DNA of 64,000 nucleotides from Lineus longissimus (GCF_910592395.1 NC_088313.1:21096437-21160436); one strand, 5' to 3'; counted from the first letter of the stretch, positions 29,191 to 41,105 are shown. Notes: generated by a model from the letters alone, not told the origin. Program-made: numbers and translations.

Positions 29191-31420
29191 TGTCACCGAC
29201 ATGGTTGGAGAGACGAGACAGCTACAGCCGTGCCTGGTTCATTTTGTGACTTCCTCATCTCTCTCATCATGTTGTCAACACGGTGGAGCAGCCAGGACTG
29301 ATTCGGCCTGGCTGTGACTTCCTCATCTTTCTCACCATATTGACAACTTGGCAGAGCCACCAAGACTGATTTGGCCTGGCTGTGACTGTCTCATCTCTCT
29401 CACCATAATTATTGTCAACACGGTGGAGCAGCCAGAACTGATTCGGCCTGGCTGTGACTGTCTCATCTCTCTCGCCATATTAACAACTAGACAGTGCGGC
29501 GAAGATTGATGTGGCCTGGCTGTGACTGTCTCATCTCTCGCATCATGTTGTCAGTACGGTGTAGCAGCCAGGATTGATTCGGCCTGGCTGTGACTTCCTC
29601 ATCTCTCTCATCATGTTGTCAGCACGGTGGAGCAGCCAGGATTGATTCGGCCTGGCTGTGACTTCCTCATCTCTCTCATCATGTTGTCAACACGGTGGAG
29701 CAGCCAGGACTGATTCGGCCTGGCTGTGACTTCCTCATCTCTCTCACCATGTTGACAACTTGGCAGAGCAGCCAAGACTAATTTGGCCTGGCTGTGACTG
29801 TCTCATCTCTCTCACCATATTAACAACTAGGCAGTGCGGCGAAGACTGATGCCGCCTGGCTGTGATTGTCTCATCTCTCTCGCCATATTAACAACTAGGC
29901 AGTGCGGCGAAGATTGATGCGGCCTGGCTGTGACTGTCTCATCACTCTCATCATGTTGTCAACACGGGGGAGCAGCCAGGACTGATTCGGCCTGGTCCTT
30001 GGGCGTTTTGTCTGAACACTGAAGGGCATGCGACTGCCACAACAGACCGAATTGGGCCAAGCAGCTCTATTGTATTGCTACCACGGGGAGAGTGTTGTGA
30101 CACAAACAGACCGAATCGAGCCTTGTTGCTACTGCACCGTGTCAGCGACGCTGTAGGAGTAGTGAGACAGTCCCAACCAGAACAAACTGGGCCCGGGAAC
30201 ACTGAGAGATGGACATGGCACAACCACAGGCTGAATTGGACTTGGTACCTCCACCGTGGGTGAGAGAGTTGACTATGTCATAAAATGATCCCATTCGGCC
30301 TGGTACCGACTGTCGCATCTTTTCACCCCGCATATGAGCAAGACGGTGGAGCTGAAATGTCGAATTCAATCAGATTGTGGCTGTCTCATCTGCCCAACCG
30401 AGGTGAGAGAGATGAGACAGCTACGGTCATACCAATTTGACCTTGTTGCCCGAGCTCCATATCAGTCTGGTTGTGGCTGTTGTGATTGAATCATTTCTTG
30501 CATTGTATCGGCAACACGGTGAATGTGACTGTTTCAACTGTCTTGTTGGCGCGACGGCGCGGCGGTGCTGCCTGGCCCGATTATGTCTGGATTTGGGTTT
30601 CTCAGCGCGATGACGACACGGTGGAGCTGCCAGGTCGATTTGATCAAGTTGTGACTGTCTCAACGCCAACTCTGTGTGAGATGCCCCAGCTCCAATTCGG
30701 CCGGTGGACCATTCACAGTTCGGTTTACTTTCTTCCTGACCCAGTTGTCTCAGCATGGTCGATTCGGTCTGCTCTTGCTGTCCCCCTCTCTCACAATGGA
30801 CAGGTCAGGTCCATAAAGTCTATTTGTGGCTGTCTCATCTCCCCCACTGTGCTTGCAACGGTGAACATGCCAGGTCCGACTCGGTCTGGTTGTGACTGTC
30901 CTGTTTTTCTCTTTGCCACAGGCACTAAGAGAGAAGACAAAACCAGAAAAAAGGGCCATGTCCCCGACATGGTGAAGACACGAGACAAGTCACTGCTCTG
31001 GAAGAGTGCCAAAACCTGACCAAGCGGTACCTGGGCGCTCTACCATGTCACCGCAAACGGTGCCGAGAGAGATGAGACAGCTAAAACCAGACCAATTTCA
31101 CTGCCTTAACTCTCTCACCGTAATGGAAAGATGGTGGAGCTTCCAGGTCATATTCGGCCTGGTTGTGGTTGTCATATCTTTCCCAGTGTGTAGACAAACG
31201 GAGCGACTGCCTGGTCCGATTTGTTCAGGTTGTGACTGTCTCGCTGTGATGGCAAGACGATGGTTGTGACCGACTGGTCACATGCAGGCAATACGTAACC
31301 AAGTCACTGAATCAAGACGGTGGAGACGCCAGCTCCCAATCGGTCTGGATGTGGCCGTCTCATCTCCCTCACCATCGTGGCAAGACAGTGGAGCAGCCAG
31401 GTTCAATTCGATCTGGTTCT
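29190..31420. repeat. Long diverged minisatellite, about 67-bp units
   Basis: Over 2.2 kb of tandem units of about 67 bp. The best copies (about 29230-29990) follow the order CGGTGGAGCAGCCAGGACTG, ATTCGGCCTGGCTGTGACT, GTCTCATCTCTCTCACCATG, TTGTCAACA. From about 30000 the units are increasingly diverged but keep TGTGACTGTCTCATCTC and GGTGGAGC. Each good unit contains the inverted pair AGCCAGG ... CCTGGCT. The 177-codon frame at 30486-31019 is inside the array and not supported as a gene. Confidence 0.85.
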
Positions 31421-31777
31421 GTTCTACGACAGCAAAAGACTGTACAACAGCAGAAGACTGTATTATCTTACAACTTTCTTTTTTAACAGACAATGACGTG
31501 CCTTTTACAAAGTACATGACATTGTACATGTAGTTTATATACATTCCCATGGTCAATTCTGTATTTATGAACATTTTCTCGTCTACAACAACCATTCACA
31601 CACAATTCAGTATTTGGCACAGTCTATCATAGTCTATCTGGAAAAGTACTGAAGTTTATCAGAACCTGGCACATTTCCTTGAATCACAGACAGTAAACAG
31701 CATTACACTGGCAAAGTCTATCACGGTCTATTAAAGCACTTTTAGTTAATTCATGACCTGTTAACAGGGCAACATTC

Positions 31778-32554
31778 TTATGTCACATCCTGGTCACCGT
31801 GTTTTTCCTCAGATAATGCCAGAGGATTTAGAGGAGGTCCCGTGTAGGGATGAGTATCACACCAGAAATCCAAAGGCTGTGGGACTCTCAGGAGCCACGA
31901 GACTGCAGGGACACAGGACTCGGATTGTCCTGTGTCTGATGACTTCGGGGTAACGTCTTTGAAGTAGTGACACACATTTATCTCCGTCGAGTTATAAGGC
32001 GGGGCAAGAATGTCAAGAAATGCTGCCGGCCCATTTATCGCCTGAATTTCATGAAAGTTTTCTTCTATAGGTGAAAGGCAGCAGGCGTCCAGATCTGTTT
32101 CAGCATTGATCCTTGTCACGGGTGTCCGACGGGCGGGCTGAAGATATTTCTTCCAGTTGGTGTATTTCTCTGCCAGTTCCGATGGAATTGCGACATTGTT
32201 CGACACCAATGCAGTGTACCGTTTGACGTCAACTGTCCCGCTGATTATTTTGCACAGCCCATGCATGCCAGGGTGGTCATGCATGGGCAAGGTCACCCCA
32301 TTCTTCAACACAAATACCCCCATAGAAAAACAATCATCCTCCCACAGCCCTATGTACGTGACTGGCGCTTTCCCACCTTCAGGCTTGAATAGCTCATTAC
32401 TTTTTACAAGTTCTTGGTTAAAATCGATATCAGCAGCAGTCACATGTCTAATCATCCGTTTTAGTCGATTGAAATTATCAAGAAACGCCTTGTCAGGTGC
32501 TGATTTGGAGAAAGTTTGATAAGCAAGTCTAGCAACTTTCTGGATGGTCGCCAT
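31778..32554 (-). CDS. ADO: ADO: 2-aminoethanethiol (cysteamine) dioxygenase / N-terminal cysteine dioxygenase
   Basis: Non-haem iron thiol dioxygenase of the PCO/ADO cupin family. It adds O2 to cysteamine (giving hypotaurine) and, in mammals, to N-terminal cysteines of proteins such as RGS4/5, acting as an oxygen sensor feeding the Arg/N-degron pathway. The frame is single-exon, 258 aa from the ATG at 32554 (MATIQK), close to the 270 aa of human ADO; the in-frame extension upstream starts from a non-ATG codon and is left out. Iron ligands are visible: the HDHPGMHG motif (His92, His94) and the third His in FHEIQAINGPAAFLDILAPP (His168). The Cys-His-Tyr trio (Cys195, Tyr197) matches the position of the human Cys-Tyr crosslink. 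It is divergent to BIN3. Confidence 0.95.
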   Translation of the reverse strand: MATIQKVARLAYQTFSKSAPDKAFLDNFNRLKRMIRHVTAADIDFNQELVKSNELFKPEGGKAPVTYIGLWEDDCFSMGVFVLKNGVTLPMHDHPGMHGLCKIISGTVDVKRYTALVSNNVAIPSELAEKYTNWKKYLQPARRTPVTRINAETDLDACCLSPIEENFHEIQAINGPAAFLDILAPPYNSTEINVCHYFKDVTPKSSDTGQSESCVPAVSWLLRVPQPLDFWCDTHPYTGPPLNPLALSEEKHGDQDVT

Positions 32555-32802
32555 CTTGAATGTGACTGAATGAAGACAAGAAATTGCCGATGATAGGAAG
32601 GTTCCTTCTACAACAATGATGAATTGTTTCATGATATATATGAAGAACAATACAAAACTAATCATGTTAGAAAATATCAGTGTGTGATGTGTATACCTAT
32701 TGGTATAAAACAGCCTTCAAGTGAAAAGACACTCTTACCGGCATATACGGAGTATGTAAAGGAGAAACGACGACCACAACACTTAAAGGGACAACAGAGA
32801 AA
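32555..32802. promoter_or_regulatory. Putative bidirectional promoter between ADO and BIN3
   Basis: Only 248 bp separate the ADO ATG (minus strand) from the BIN3 ATG (plus strand), so both transcripts must start in or near this segment unless one has an upstream leader inside its neighbour. It is AT-rich, with no CpG-rich core and no clear TATA box. Confidence 0.55.
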
Positions 32803-35038
32803 ATGAGTTGGTGTGTTGATTTCCTGGTTAAAAGATGCCGTCTTACCACCGCAAAATACGCAATATTTCAAATTAAACTCGTTATTCTGATACTTTAATG
32901 TATTCTTTATTCTGATTTTCAGGAATCCATTTAATCGGCACAACCAGCCGAGAAAGAGCATCGTTTCTAAAACGGTATGTCTGTTTTGTACAGAGGGTGT
33001 GCCAAAAAAGCTGCTGCAAAACCAAACCAAAAAATGTAGCTGGGCCTTCTCATGTCAATGGTGCCTCAGTACACATCCGAGGGCCCTATGTTTACTTATT
33101 AGAATCAATGTCTGGGGGATAAAGATTGTGCCAGGAGTCTAGGGCTTCTTCAAAGTAGATAGATCTGCGCTGCGGGATTAGTACGGCCCGTGAGGACTGA
33201 GATTGGAATTTGAGGGGTGCGTACCGTAGTATTGATGAGAGGTGATGATGTTTGTGGTTTCAAATGTTAAAATGGCTGCGTTGGCCTACCCTGAGTTGAT
33301 CAGCTGGGGTTCTATCTCCTGATATCTTCCATGATTGTTGATTCCCATTTTTGCTCAGTCATCATCTGGATTTTCACATAGGTTTAATGTTGTGTCTTTT
33401 ATCATTATTAGGCCACAAGAGAATTTGAACGAGAAGTCACAAGAATAGAGGAGTAAGTATATGAGGAGGGAATGCCCGAAAGTGATTTTTAGGATTCAGC
33501 ATTGAAGAGAACAGTCTCTGGAAAATCAGCATAGAGGGGTTCTTTTAATAACGGGATGTCAGGAATCGTAGATTTGATGTCATCAAAAAGTTTATGCATG
33601 AAGAACAGACTAAACTTTTATCATCTAACTTTAGGCAAGACAATGTTGTGACTACAGCTTTATGGCCCTTTGTCAAGAATGCATCATAATAATGATGTCT
33701 TATTTGTTTTCAGTCTTGATGAAGCTGTTAAGAAACTCAGCAAAGATATGAAGAAATGCACAGATGCATTTTCAAGTGCGTACAAGTTGAGCATTGTTTC
33801 TGGTAGTGAAATAAGATTTATTCAACTGTACATTTTATTCCTTGTTTCCACCTTGCCAGGCATAGGGCAATAGCTGAAAGATCCTGAATTTCAATACAAA
33901 AATATATGCCCTGTTGACAGGATTTCCCTTTGTAATGGATACCCTTTCAGAGACCAAAGCAGAGTAAATGTTTAGGTAACGTGATGTTTCTTACAGCAAT
34001 GTCTAAGACTGAGGTGAAGATAGCTCAAGACCTGGCCACGGGTAACCTGTGTCTCCACTGTGGAGAAGACCATCTCAAGGCTGACATGGACCAATGGGGC
34101 CATGCTCTCACAAAGCTTGATCAACATACACAGGATCTGGTGAGTTTATCTCCTTGTTGTTGACTTCAGGCTTTACTCAGACTCGCCAGGATATTGGAAT
34201 TCAGTGACCAAAAGCAGATTGATTGAGTAAACGGGAATTATAGTATCGATGCGACTTCCTGGCACTTACTCTCACTATATATTGAGGATTCGACTCAGTT
34301 TTGTCTATTTGCTGTGGAGAGAAATGGTGCATAAACTGGATCCCAATGGGTTAAAAGAGGTGTCTTCTCCGATGCTTTCTTTATACTGCGTAAACTGTAA
34401 ACTTCTTGGTGTTTATATTTCAGAATTCAGTCGCACAAAAGACAGTAATGGACCCAATGAAAAAATTAGGCAGTGTGTTCCCAAGTCTCCAGGCTGCCGT
34501 CAAGAAAAGAGAACAGAGTCTGCAGGAATGTAACAAGTGCCAAGCTAGAGTGGAGAAGTACCAGGACCGCGAGAGGACGGGCTCAAACATTGCTAAGTTA
34601 GATCAGGTATGTTGGACAAAAGTTTTGCGAGGCTGTCTGCAGGTTTTCAGTTCGTCAAAATGTCAAGAGATGGCAGCACTGAAGGCGAGGCATAAAGTAT
34701 GTCCTTTGGGGTTTCAAGATTGAGATTAGTCTTCATGATGTTCTTATTTCTTTCAGAGTAAAAAAGCCTTGCAAACTGCCAAGGAAGAATTTGAAACCCA
34801 GAATAAACTTTTACAAGAAGATCTACCAACGTTCTATGAGGGCCGTATCGGCTATATTGAGCCATGTTTCCAGGCGCTTGTGTTGTCTCAGGCGCACCAC
34901 ATCGGGGAGGCACGCAAGATCTACAGTGAGATATACGACTCGCTAACACAGCAACAGGATTTATTGATAACAGATGATGATGATGTGATTCAGAGTAAAC
35001 TGGCAGAGATTAGGGCTTTGTCGATTGTTGTGGAATAG
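32803..35038 (+). CDS. BIN3: BIN3-like BAR-domain protein (seven coding exons)
   Basis: Bridging integrator 3: an N-BAR membrane-curvature and actin-linked protein of the amphiphysin/Rvs161 family without an SH3 domain. Coding exons: 32803-32810, 32923-32974, 33412-33452, 33714-33775, 33997-34139, 34424-34606 and 34757-35038, all GT-AG and in frame, totalling 256 aa (human BIN3 is 253). Exon 1 is only 8 coding bases; joining it to exon 2 restores the family start MSWNPFNRHNQP. Family blocks follow in order: EFEREV, LSKDMKKCTDA, the QKTVMDPMKKLGSVFPSLQA block, KVEKYQDRERTG-type coiled coil, LPTFYEGRIGYIEPCFQAL, and the C-terminal ALSIVVE that aligns with the human end. Nearly the whole protein is BAR helix. 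AATAAA at 35306-35311 probably ends the mRNA. Confidence 0.95.
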
Positions 35039-35855
35039 ACTTAAGATTTGGACTGTTTTTGATATCTCGGTACGGCGCCTAATATGTTTTAGTTGTGGCC
35101 TAAATGATTAACTGGCCATAATGTTATTACTGCTGCATGTCTATGGACGCTTACACTATTCTGTGTTGTTTCAGAATCCATAACTGTTTGTATACCTTGA
35201 TTGGGATACAGAAATATAATATACATAAATACATATTTTTAGCCTTTCTGCAGGATATTTCTTAATTAGTTGTGCTCGTTTGTCTGGAGAGCTGGCTCTC
35301 TGTAGAATAAACAGTTTATGTGTAAAATATTGTTGTTGTCCAGTCCTTCAAGCTTTCTCTGTTCATTGTGAAGAGGCCTACCAATATGAAGACAACAGTC
35401 ATTAAAGACTTTCTCTTCCTGGACAGCTAGAATTTAATTGACTTTGGCACAGATGTCCAGAGCCAGAATGATGTGACTTATACGTTCCTTTCACCATTCA
35501 AATCAGCACAGATGTTTATTTGTGATGGGTGTCTTGGATGTGACAACAAGTTGTCCTTGACTTTAGATGTCTCACAGCCCAGGTTGTGACATTTGATTGT
35601 TGATTGTGACATTGGTTGGATCTTGATACGCATGTCTTTGAGATCGTAAAGTCCCCTTACCAATAAGGTGGGATTGCATGTAACATTTGGGACATGAGCC
35701 CAGTGACCAAATCAGTGACAGCGTATGAATTTTAAAATCCCGCCACAGAATATGCCACGCCCATTCCGGAACCGATATGTCATAATGACGTCATGGGAGG
35801 GTGTGACTCACTGGAGTAGCCATTGACTGTCCGTCTCGAAACAAGAACACGTGGA
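35039..35855 (+). promoter_or_regulatory. BIN3 3' UTR and polyamine oxidase promoter region
   Basis: Left part: BIN3 3' UTR, with AATAAA at 35306-35311. Right part: upstream region of the oxidase gene, with a perfect CRE (TGACGTCA, 35786-35793) 63 bp before the ATG and a TTCCGG Ets-like core at 35764-35769. I see no gene in between. Confidence 0.6.
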
Positions 35856-38789
35856 ATGGCTAAGGAGTGTCCTAAAATCATCATTATTGGTGCCGGTATA
35901 GCCGGGATTTCTGCTGTAGCTGAATTATATAAGCAAGGCTTCACTAATACGGTCATTCTAGAAGCTCAGGACATCATAGGAGGGCGGATACAGACAAGAC
36001 ATTTTGGTAAACTGATTTAGGTCACATACTCACATGGCACATGCCGCAATCAACAATGGCAATATGCCAAGTGCCATCTTAGCGTAACCATTTCGCAAAC
36101 AATTCATCATGCATGAATTGATTTGTATAGGCAAGACAAGTGTCTCAGATATTTTGTCCTTGTGTTAGTAGGGAGGTAGTTGTGACAGTTGTGAGAAATG
36201 AATTTTTACTTTGGGGCCTTTTGCGGGTGGCGGATAAGCTTACTCAATTCAGATTGGCTGTGACCCCCCCCCCCCCCCCCCCCCCGTAAGACCTGAGGCA
36301 AACACTTATTCATCCTTTTTGCCCTTGTAGGCGACAGTCATATTGAACTTGGTGCTCAGTGGATTCATGGCAAAGATGGCAACCCACTGTACAGCTTGGC
36401 ATCACAACACGACCTGATACCGACAGAAAAGTGCCACCGCTACGAAGATCCCAATAAAGAATCCTTCTTCTACTTTCAAAATGGCGAGAAGATAGATTCA
36501 GAAATCTTGACGGATGTCGAACGGTTCTTTACAACTACGAGTTGTCATCTAGACCAGTACTATCGAAACGGCCTCACATGTGAAGACAGCAAATCAGTTG
36601 GCGAGGTCTTCTATAAAGAATTTCAGGAGCACTTGGATAAATCGTCCGAATCCTTAGATGTAAAACGTCAAAAACAAGCTGTGTTTGACTGGTACTGTCG
36701 CGAGGAGTGTGCAGACACTGGTTGTCACTCAATTTACGATGCATCAGTCAATGGCTGGGGATTATTTTACGAATGTGGAGGTCAGATTGAGGTCAATCTC
36801 TCCACAGGTTACCGACCAATTCTAGAATTGATTCTGGCAAAGATCCCAAAGGAAGCCATCCTTCTTAATAAACCAGTCGAACATATCCTATGGCATGAAG
36901 GCGAGACGCCCTGTACAAATGCTTCACAACCAGTCACTCTGCAGTGTAAAGATGGTGGGACATTCAGTGCTGATCATGTCATTGTCACAGCGTCTGCTGG
37001 CTTCCTCAAGCAGAATGCGAACTCGATGTTCCACCCGCCACTGCCAAAGAGAAAAATGGATGCTCTGAAAGGCATTGGTTTTGGCACAGTCGACAAAATC
37101 TTTTTGGAGTTTGAGAAGCCATTTTGGGAGGAGCATTGTGACGGGATGCACTTTGTCTGGTCAGGGGACGAACCATTTCAGCTTGACTGCATAGATGCTG
37201 AACAGGTAGGAGGCATGCACTTGCTTATTGCTTTGTTGTAGTTTTTAGCTCAAACCAATTATGTCCCATTGGACGACTACGACACTCTATTGTGGTGACA
37301 CTTGATGGAGTAAAGTGACCTGTCCCTGTCTTTAGGTAAGGCCGATGGCGTGTCAGTAAGTTACTAAACTGCTGGTTGGCTCAGTTTTAATAAAGCAGTT
37401 TGATGTGTGCTGAGTCACATAAAAACTTGCCTTAAACCTTTCCTCTTCGCTCAAATAATTCAATAATTCTTTTGCATTTGGTGATTTCAGGATGTTGACA
37501 GGGAGTGGTACAAGAGCCTCCTTGGGTTTCAGACCGTTACTAACCACCCAAATATCCTCCTTGGGTGGATTGCTGGAACAGCAGCGAGACAGATGGAATC
37601 TTGCTCAGATGATATGGTGCTAAAAGTTTCGATGGCGGTGCTGAGACGATTCACTGGAAACCCAGATATCCCGCAACCAGTGAAGTTCTTCCGGTAGGTT
37701 CTTTCTCTTGGCTAGTTAGAAAACCGAAAAATGTCTTGGAAAATAGTTTTGAAATAGTCATTTCATCAGTTGAGGGTCTGTCCAAAGACAAGGGCTGGGT
37801 GGAAAATTGTCCCAAAGGTGGCTTTGTACATGTTTTAATGTCAGTTTCATGCTTGTATATTTCAGGACCAATTGGCATAGTAACCCTTACGTCTGTGGGT
37901 CTTACAGCTACCTCAGTGTCGCCGGCCACACAACTGATTTTGCAACGTTAGCTGAACCTCTGCCAAGTAAACAGGTGAGAAAAACTTTAGTGCCCATTCC
38001 TCAAAGTTTGGAAAGAGGCTTAAAATGTAGTATTCATAAATTGTGGACCAAAATCTGCATACGAAATGGGTGTCCTGCTGAGCCAACAGCGCTGTTATTA
38101 AATTCCAGACAAAAGGATTAAGCATGTGTTCATGTTGTATTACATGTAGATTGATTACATGGCCTCAAAGGAAACCATCTGTCATATCTCGCCTGATGTG
38201 CTTGATACATGTGCATCTGCTACCGTATATGCCAATCCCTATGGCCTTTATGTTGCCGAAAGTTTGAGGCTCGTGGATAGGTGATTCAGATGCTGCCAGT
38301 TGGTATTGAGCCGCCAGCTAGTTTAACATACGTGTATGATTACAAGTTTACAATTTTCAGTTGTTACTGATGCATTAGTAGGATTGTATAATACATTAAA
38401 GTAGGACAGCTGCTGTCACATATATCACATGGATCCTCTCACCAATTTTACATCCTGTCTCATGTTGGCTGTGGCCCCATTTTCATTGTAGCTATCAAAA
38501 AGTTATCAGCTTCAAATTGTGGATCATTTGACTAAACAGGTCCATCGGTATTAATCAACCCTCCATGACATCAAATAACAACCTTTGATCTGTTCTCTAG
38601 AATCCCCAGGTTTTGTTTGCGGGCGAGGCAACAAGCAGTCATCATTTCTCAACAACTCACGGCGCTTACAGCTCAGGCGTGAGAGCAGCTCACTCGATCA
38701 TCCAGATCTACAACAAGGACCATACGCATGATCTCCCAACCCCGTCCCCCTGGCAATATGAGCAGAGAGTTATGACCCGCCGTCAATAA
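35856..38789 (+). CDS. PAOX/SMOX-like: FAD-dependent polyamine oxidase (spermine oxidase / N1-acetylpolyamine oxidase family)
   Basis: Flavin amine oxidase of polyamine catabolism, oxidising spermine or N1-acetylated polyamines to shorter polyamines, an aminoaldehyde and H2O2. Exons 35856-36006, 36331-37205, 37491-37693, 37866-37974 and 38601-38789 join in frame to 508 aa. Visible motifs: N-terminal Rossmann GAGIAG (Gly12-Gly17), ILEAQDIIGGR FAD-ribose region, GAQWIHG (His63), the conserved active-site lysine in TVDKIFLEF (Lys306), NWHSNPYVCGSYSY, and the C-terminal FAD block LFAGEAT-SSHHFSTTHGAYSSG. The start at 35856 (MAKECPK) is the first ATG; an upstream in-frame stretch begins from a non-ATG codon. 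The C-terminus ends TRRQ, with no PTS1-like SKL/PRL signal, arguing for a cytosolic or nuclear spermine-oxidase-like enzyme rather than a peroxisomal one. AATAAA at 39351-39356 fits the transcript end. Confidence 0.94.
36264..36285. repeat. Poly-C tract of 22 bases
   Basis: An uninterrupted run of 22 cytosines in intron 1 of the polyamine oxidase gene, 45 bp before the exon 2 acceptor. Such runs are prone to length error in sequencing and assembly. Confidence 0.95.
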
Positions 38790-41036
38790 TCAGCTCTTTG
38801 TACGTGTTACAGGGTTGATGGAATCAGGTTTCTATATTTGTATCAATAGCGAAAGCTTTGAAGATATGGTATTTTATGATAGATGGTACCGTTCTGGATA
38901 GTTTCAGGGCTCCTGTGTACTTGATTATATTTGGATAGGTTATTACGATCATTTCCTTGGTTTTGTGAAGGAAACATTTGCTCATTATTTGTTAGATATC
39001 CTTTCTGTGAATTTCACTCAATCCATATGTAGGCCTATGTGATGATGAACTATGACAATACATGTAAATACATGTAGTGCCATGGTATATGCCTTCAGTA
39101 CCATGAATAGCATTTCCACTCAAGAGTTTTAGTAGGCCAAGTTTTGCAGAACATATGACACTGTAGGCCAAAGTATTGGCAATTTTGTTGTACATGTATA
39201 ATGTCATCAATGCTGTTTGCATTTGAGACCAAACTTGGTTTACTTTCAAACTTCTAAAGAATCTCAGGTTTTGCTTCAATACATCCTGGAAATTGTCCCA
39301 AGGTAATTATATTTTCCTGCTCACTGGTGCTTCGGTAATCAATTTTTGTCAATAAATGTGATATGTAGGTGTATGTATTTCACTGTATGCCTTGATTTGT
39401 TGTTTCAAGTAAAGATTAGAAATGTTCATTGAGTCTGCAGACAAGAGACTCGGCCAACCATGAAGCCATGCAGTACACCTACAAGATGTATATGTATAGC
39501 AACTCCTACAGGCTGCCAAGCAAGATGTACATATGTGACATTTTCAACTCGGCAGTAAATGGGGACTATAATGCAGAAGTTACAGGGTCCACATGTTCAG
39601 CGTTGATACTAGCTCATTGCTATTCACAGTTGGAGGATCTATATATTTTGACAATTCCTTCAAATACTAGGCCTCGATCAGCAGACACTGCAAAGATTGC
39701 TTATATCAGTTTACCGTAAAGACTTTATACAAGAGTAGTTTTTTAGCAAACAAGTCACTGTACAACATGGATGATTCAACATTAAACATATTTGTTGCAA
39801 TAAATTCAGGGATAGCATATTCTGTGTGTTTCGTCTTTCTTTACTCGATACATCTTGTGTAGTTTTTGACACCAGTCAGTGGACTACTGGCATCATGCAA
39901 GGAAGTGCTAGCTGTCGTCCTCATCACATAGAATGAGACTTTCAACCTGCAGATGGTAGCACCAGATGATGCATTGAAATTTCCCCCAACAACATTGGCG
40001 AGTATGACAAGGGGGCTCTCTCGTTGTCACAGCAGCAATCGTCTTATGATATCAACACTGGAAAGACCTGTAATGACCTCCTTCACGGGTCAACTTTGTT
40101 GTGGGTTGGAATGTGTCTTCTGCTGTGTGTCTGACTGACAATATTGAAGGATTACAGTCACAACCAGTCTTCATTGGTGTCAGGTCAGTAGCCAGCCAGC
40201 TATCCAGTTCCACAATGAATGCGTCTCTCGACCAAGTATGACCACTACACATTTTCATCAGACGTCACAACCAAGTTTTCACAAGCTATAGACGTCGAAC
40301 TAGTGTGGAGTGGGGATGCCAAGACTCAAGGTGCGAACTTGTCTGCCCCCAAGTATGATGATCGCGTGTTGGCAGAAGAAATGTTTACAAGAACGACTCT
40401 ATAAGGTTATGGTATTTTAATGAATTCAAATCAAATTGACAGATTTTCTTAGAAAATTAACTCGGTTGAGGAACAATCGACAAATTCAAAACATATTCAA
40501 ATAATTAATGTTTGGTACAATTTTATAACACACACCCAGAGTCAAAGTTGCCTTTTTCACAACCATTATTAACCATATGCATGCGGTTAGTGATTCAAAT
40601 GACTGCAGCAGGCACCATAACCTCAAAATGACTGAAATATTCATCTAGCTACCAAAGCTATGAAGACCCACATTTGTCGATTAATCTTCCTCTAACATGC
40701 AGGTCTAGTGCTATGCAGAGATGAGGGCGAATTCTGACACAGTGACACAACGGCAGACAGTGGTCGATAAGAGAAAACCAACACAAGTTATCACTTCAAA
40801 TACATTTCAAGCTCGTGTCATAAAATGTTGAGAGTCAAACACCAAAAGAAACGCAGGGAAAACTATATACATGTATACCAAGAAGCAGCACCCTCTATTA
40901 ATTATTCCTACAACCAAACGGAGCGTTTCATTAACAGAACTTTTGACAACATTTGACCAAATGTACCAATAATAATATCATCATACAAACATGTACACAT
41001 ATAATTAACACTTGCTCTTGCCACCTGATCACCGAG

Positions 41037-41105
41037 TGATTGACTAATATTGATAACCTAATCGAAGTGATCTGTACTTCAATTAGGTTATCAATTAGTT
41101 GATCC
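41037..41105. other. Long near-perfect hairpin, pre-miRNA-sized
   Basis: Arms of about 30 nt flank a 7-nt loop (GATCTGT). The left arm contains CTAATATTGATAACCTAATC-GAAGT, the right arm ACTTC-AATTAGGTTATCAATTAG. Inside the core they pair with one two-base bulge and one mismatch, then continue more weakly into GATTGA / TTGATC. The size fits a microRNA precursor or a tiny MITE remnant. I recognise no known mature miRNA. Confidence 0.4.

Noticed and set aside
30486-31019. 177-codon open frame on the plus strand
   Set aside because: It lies wholly inside the 67-bp minisatellite and its translation follows the repeat.
32555-32665. N-terminal hydrophobic extension of the ADO frame, resembling a signal sequence
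   Set aside because: It starts from a non-ATG codon and ADO proteins begin near MATIQK; it is in the short spacer toward BIN3.
35823-35855. In-frame upstream extension of the polyamine oxidase
   Set aside because: The extension starts from TTG; the ATG at 35856 sits just before the Rossmann fold, as is usual in this family.
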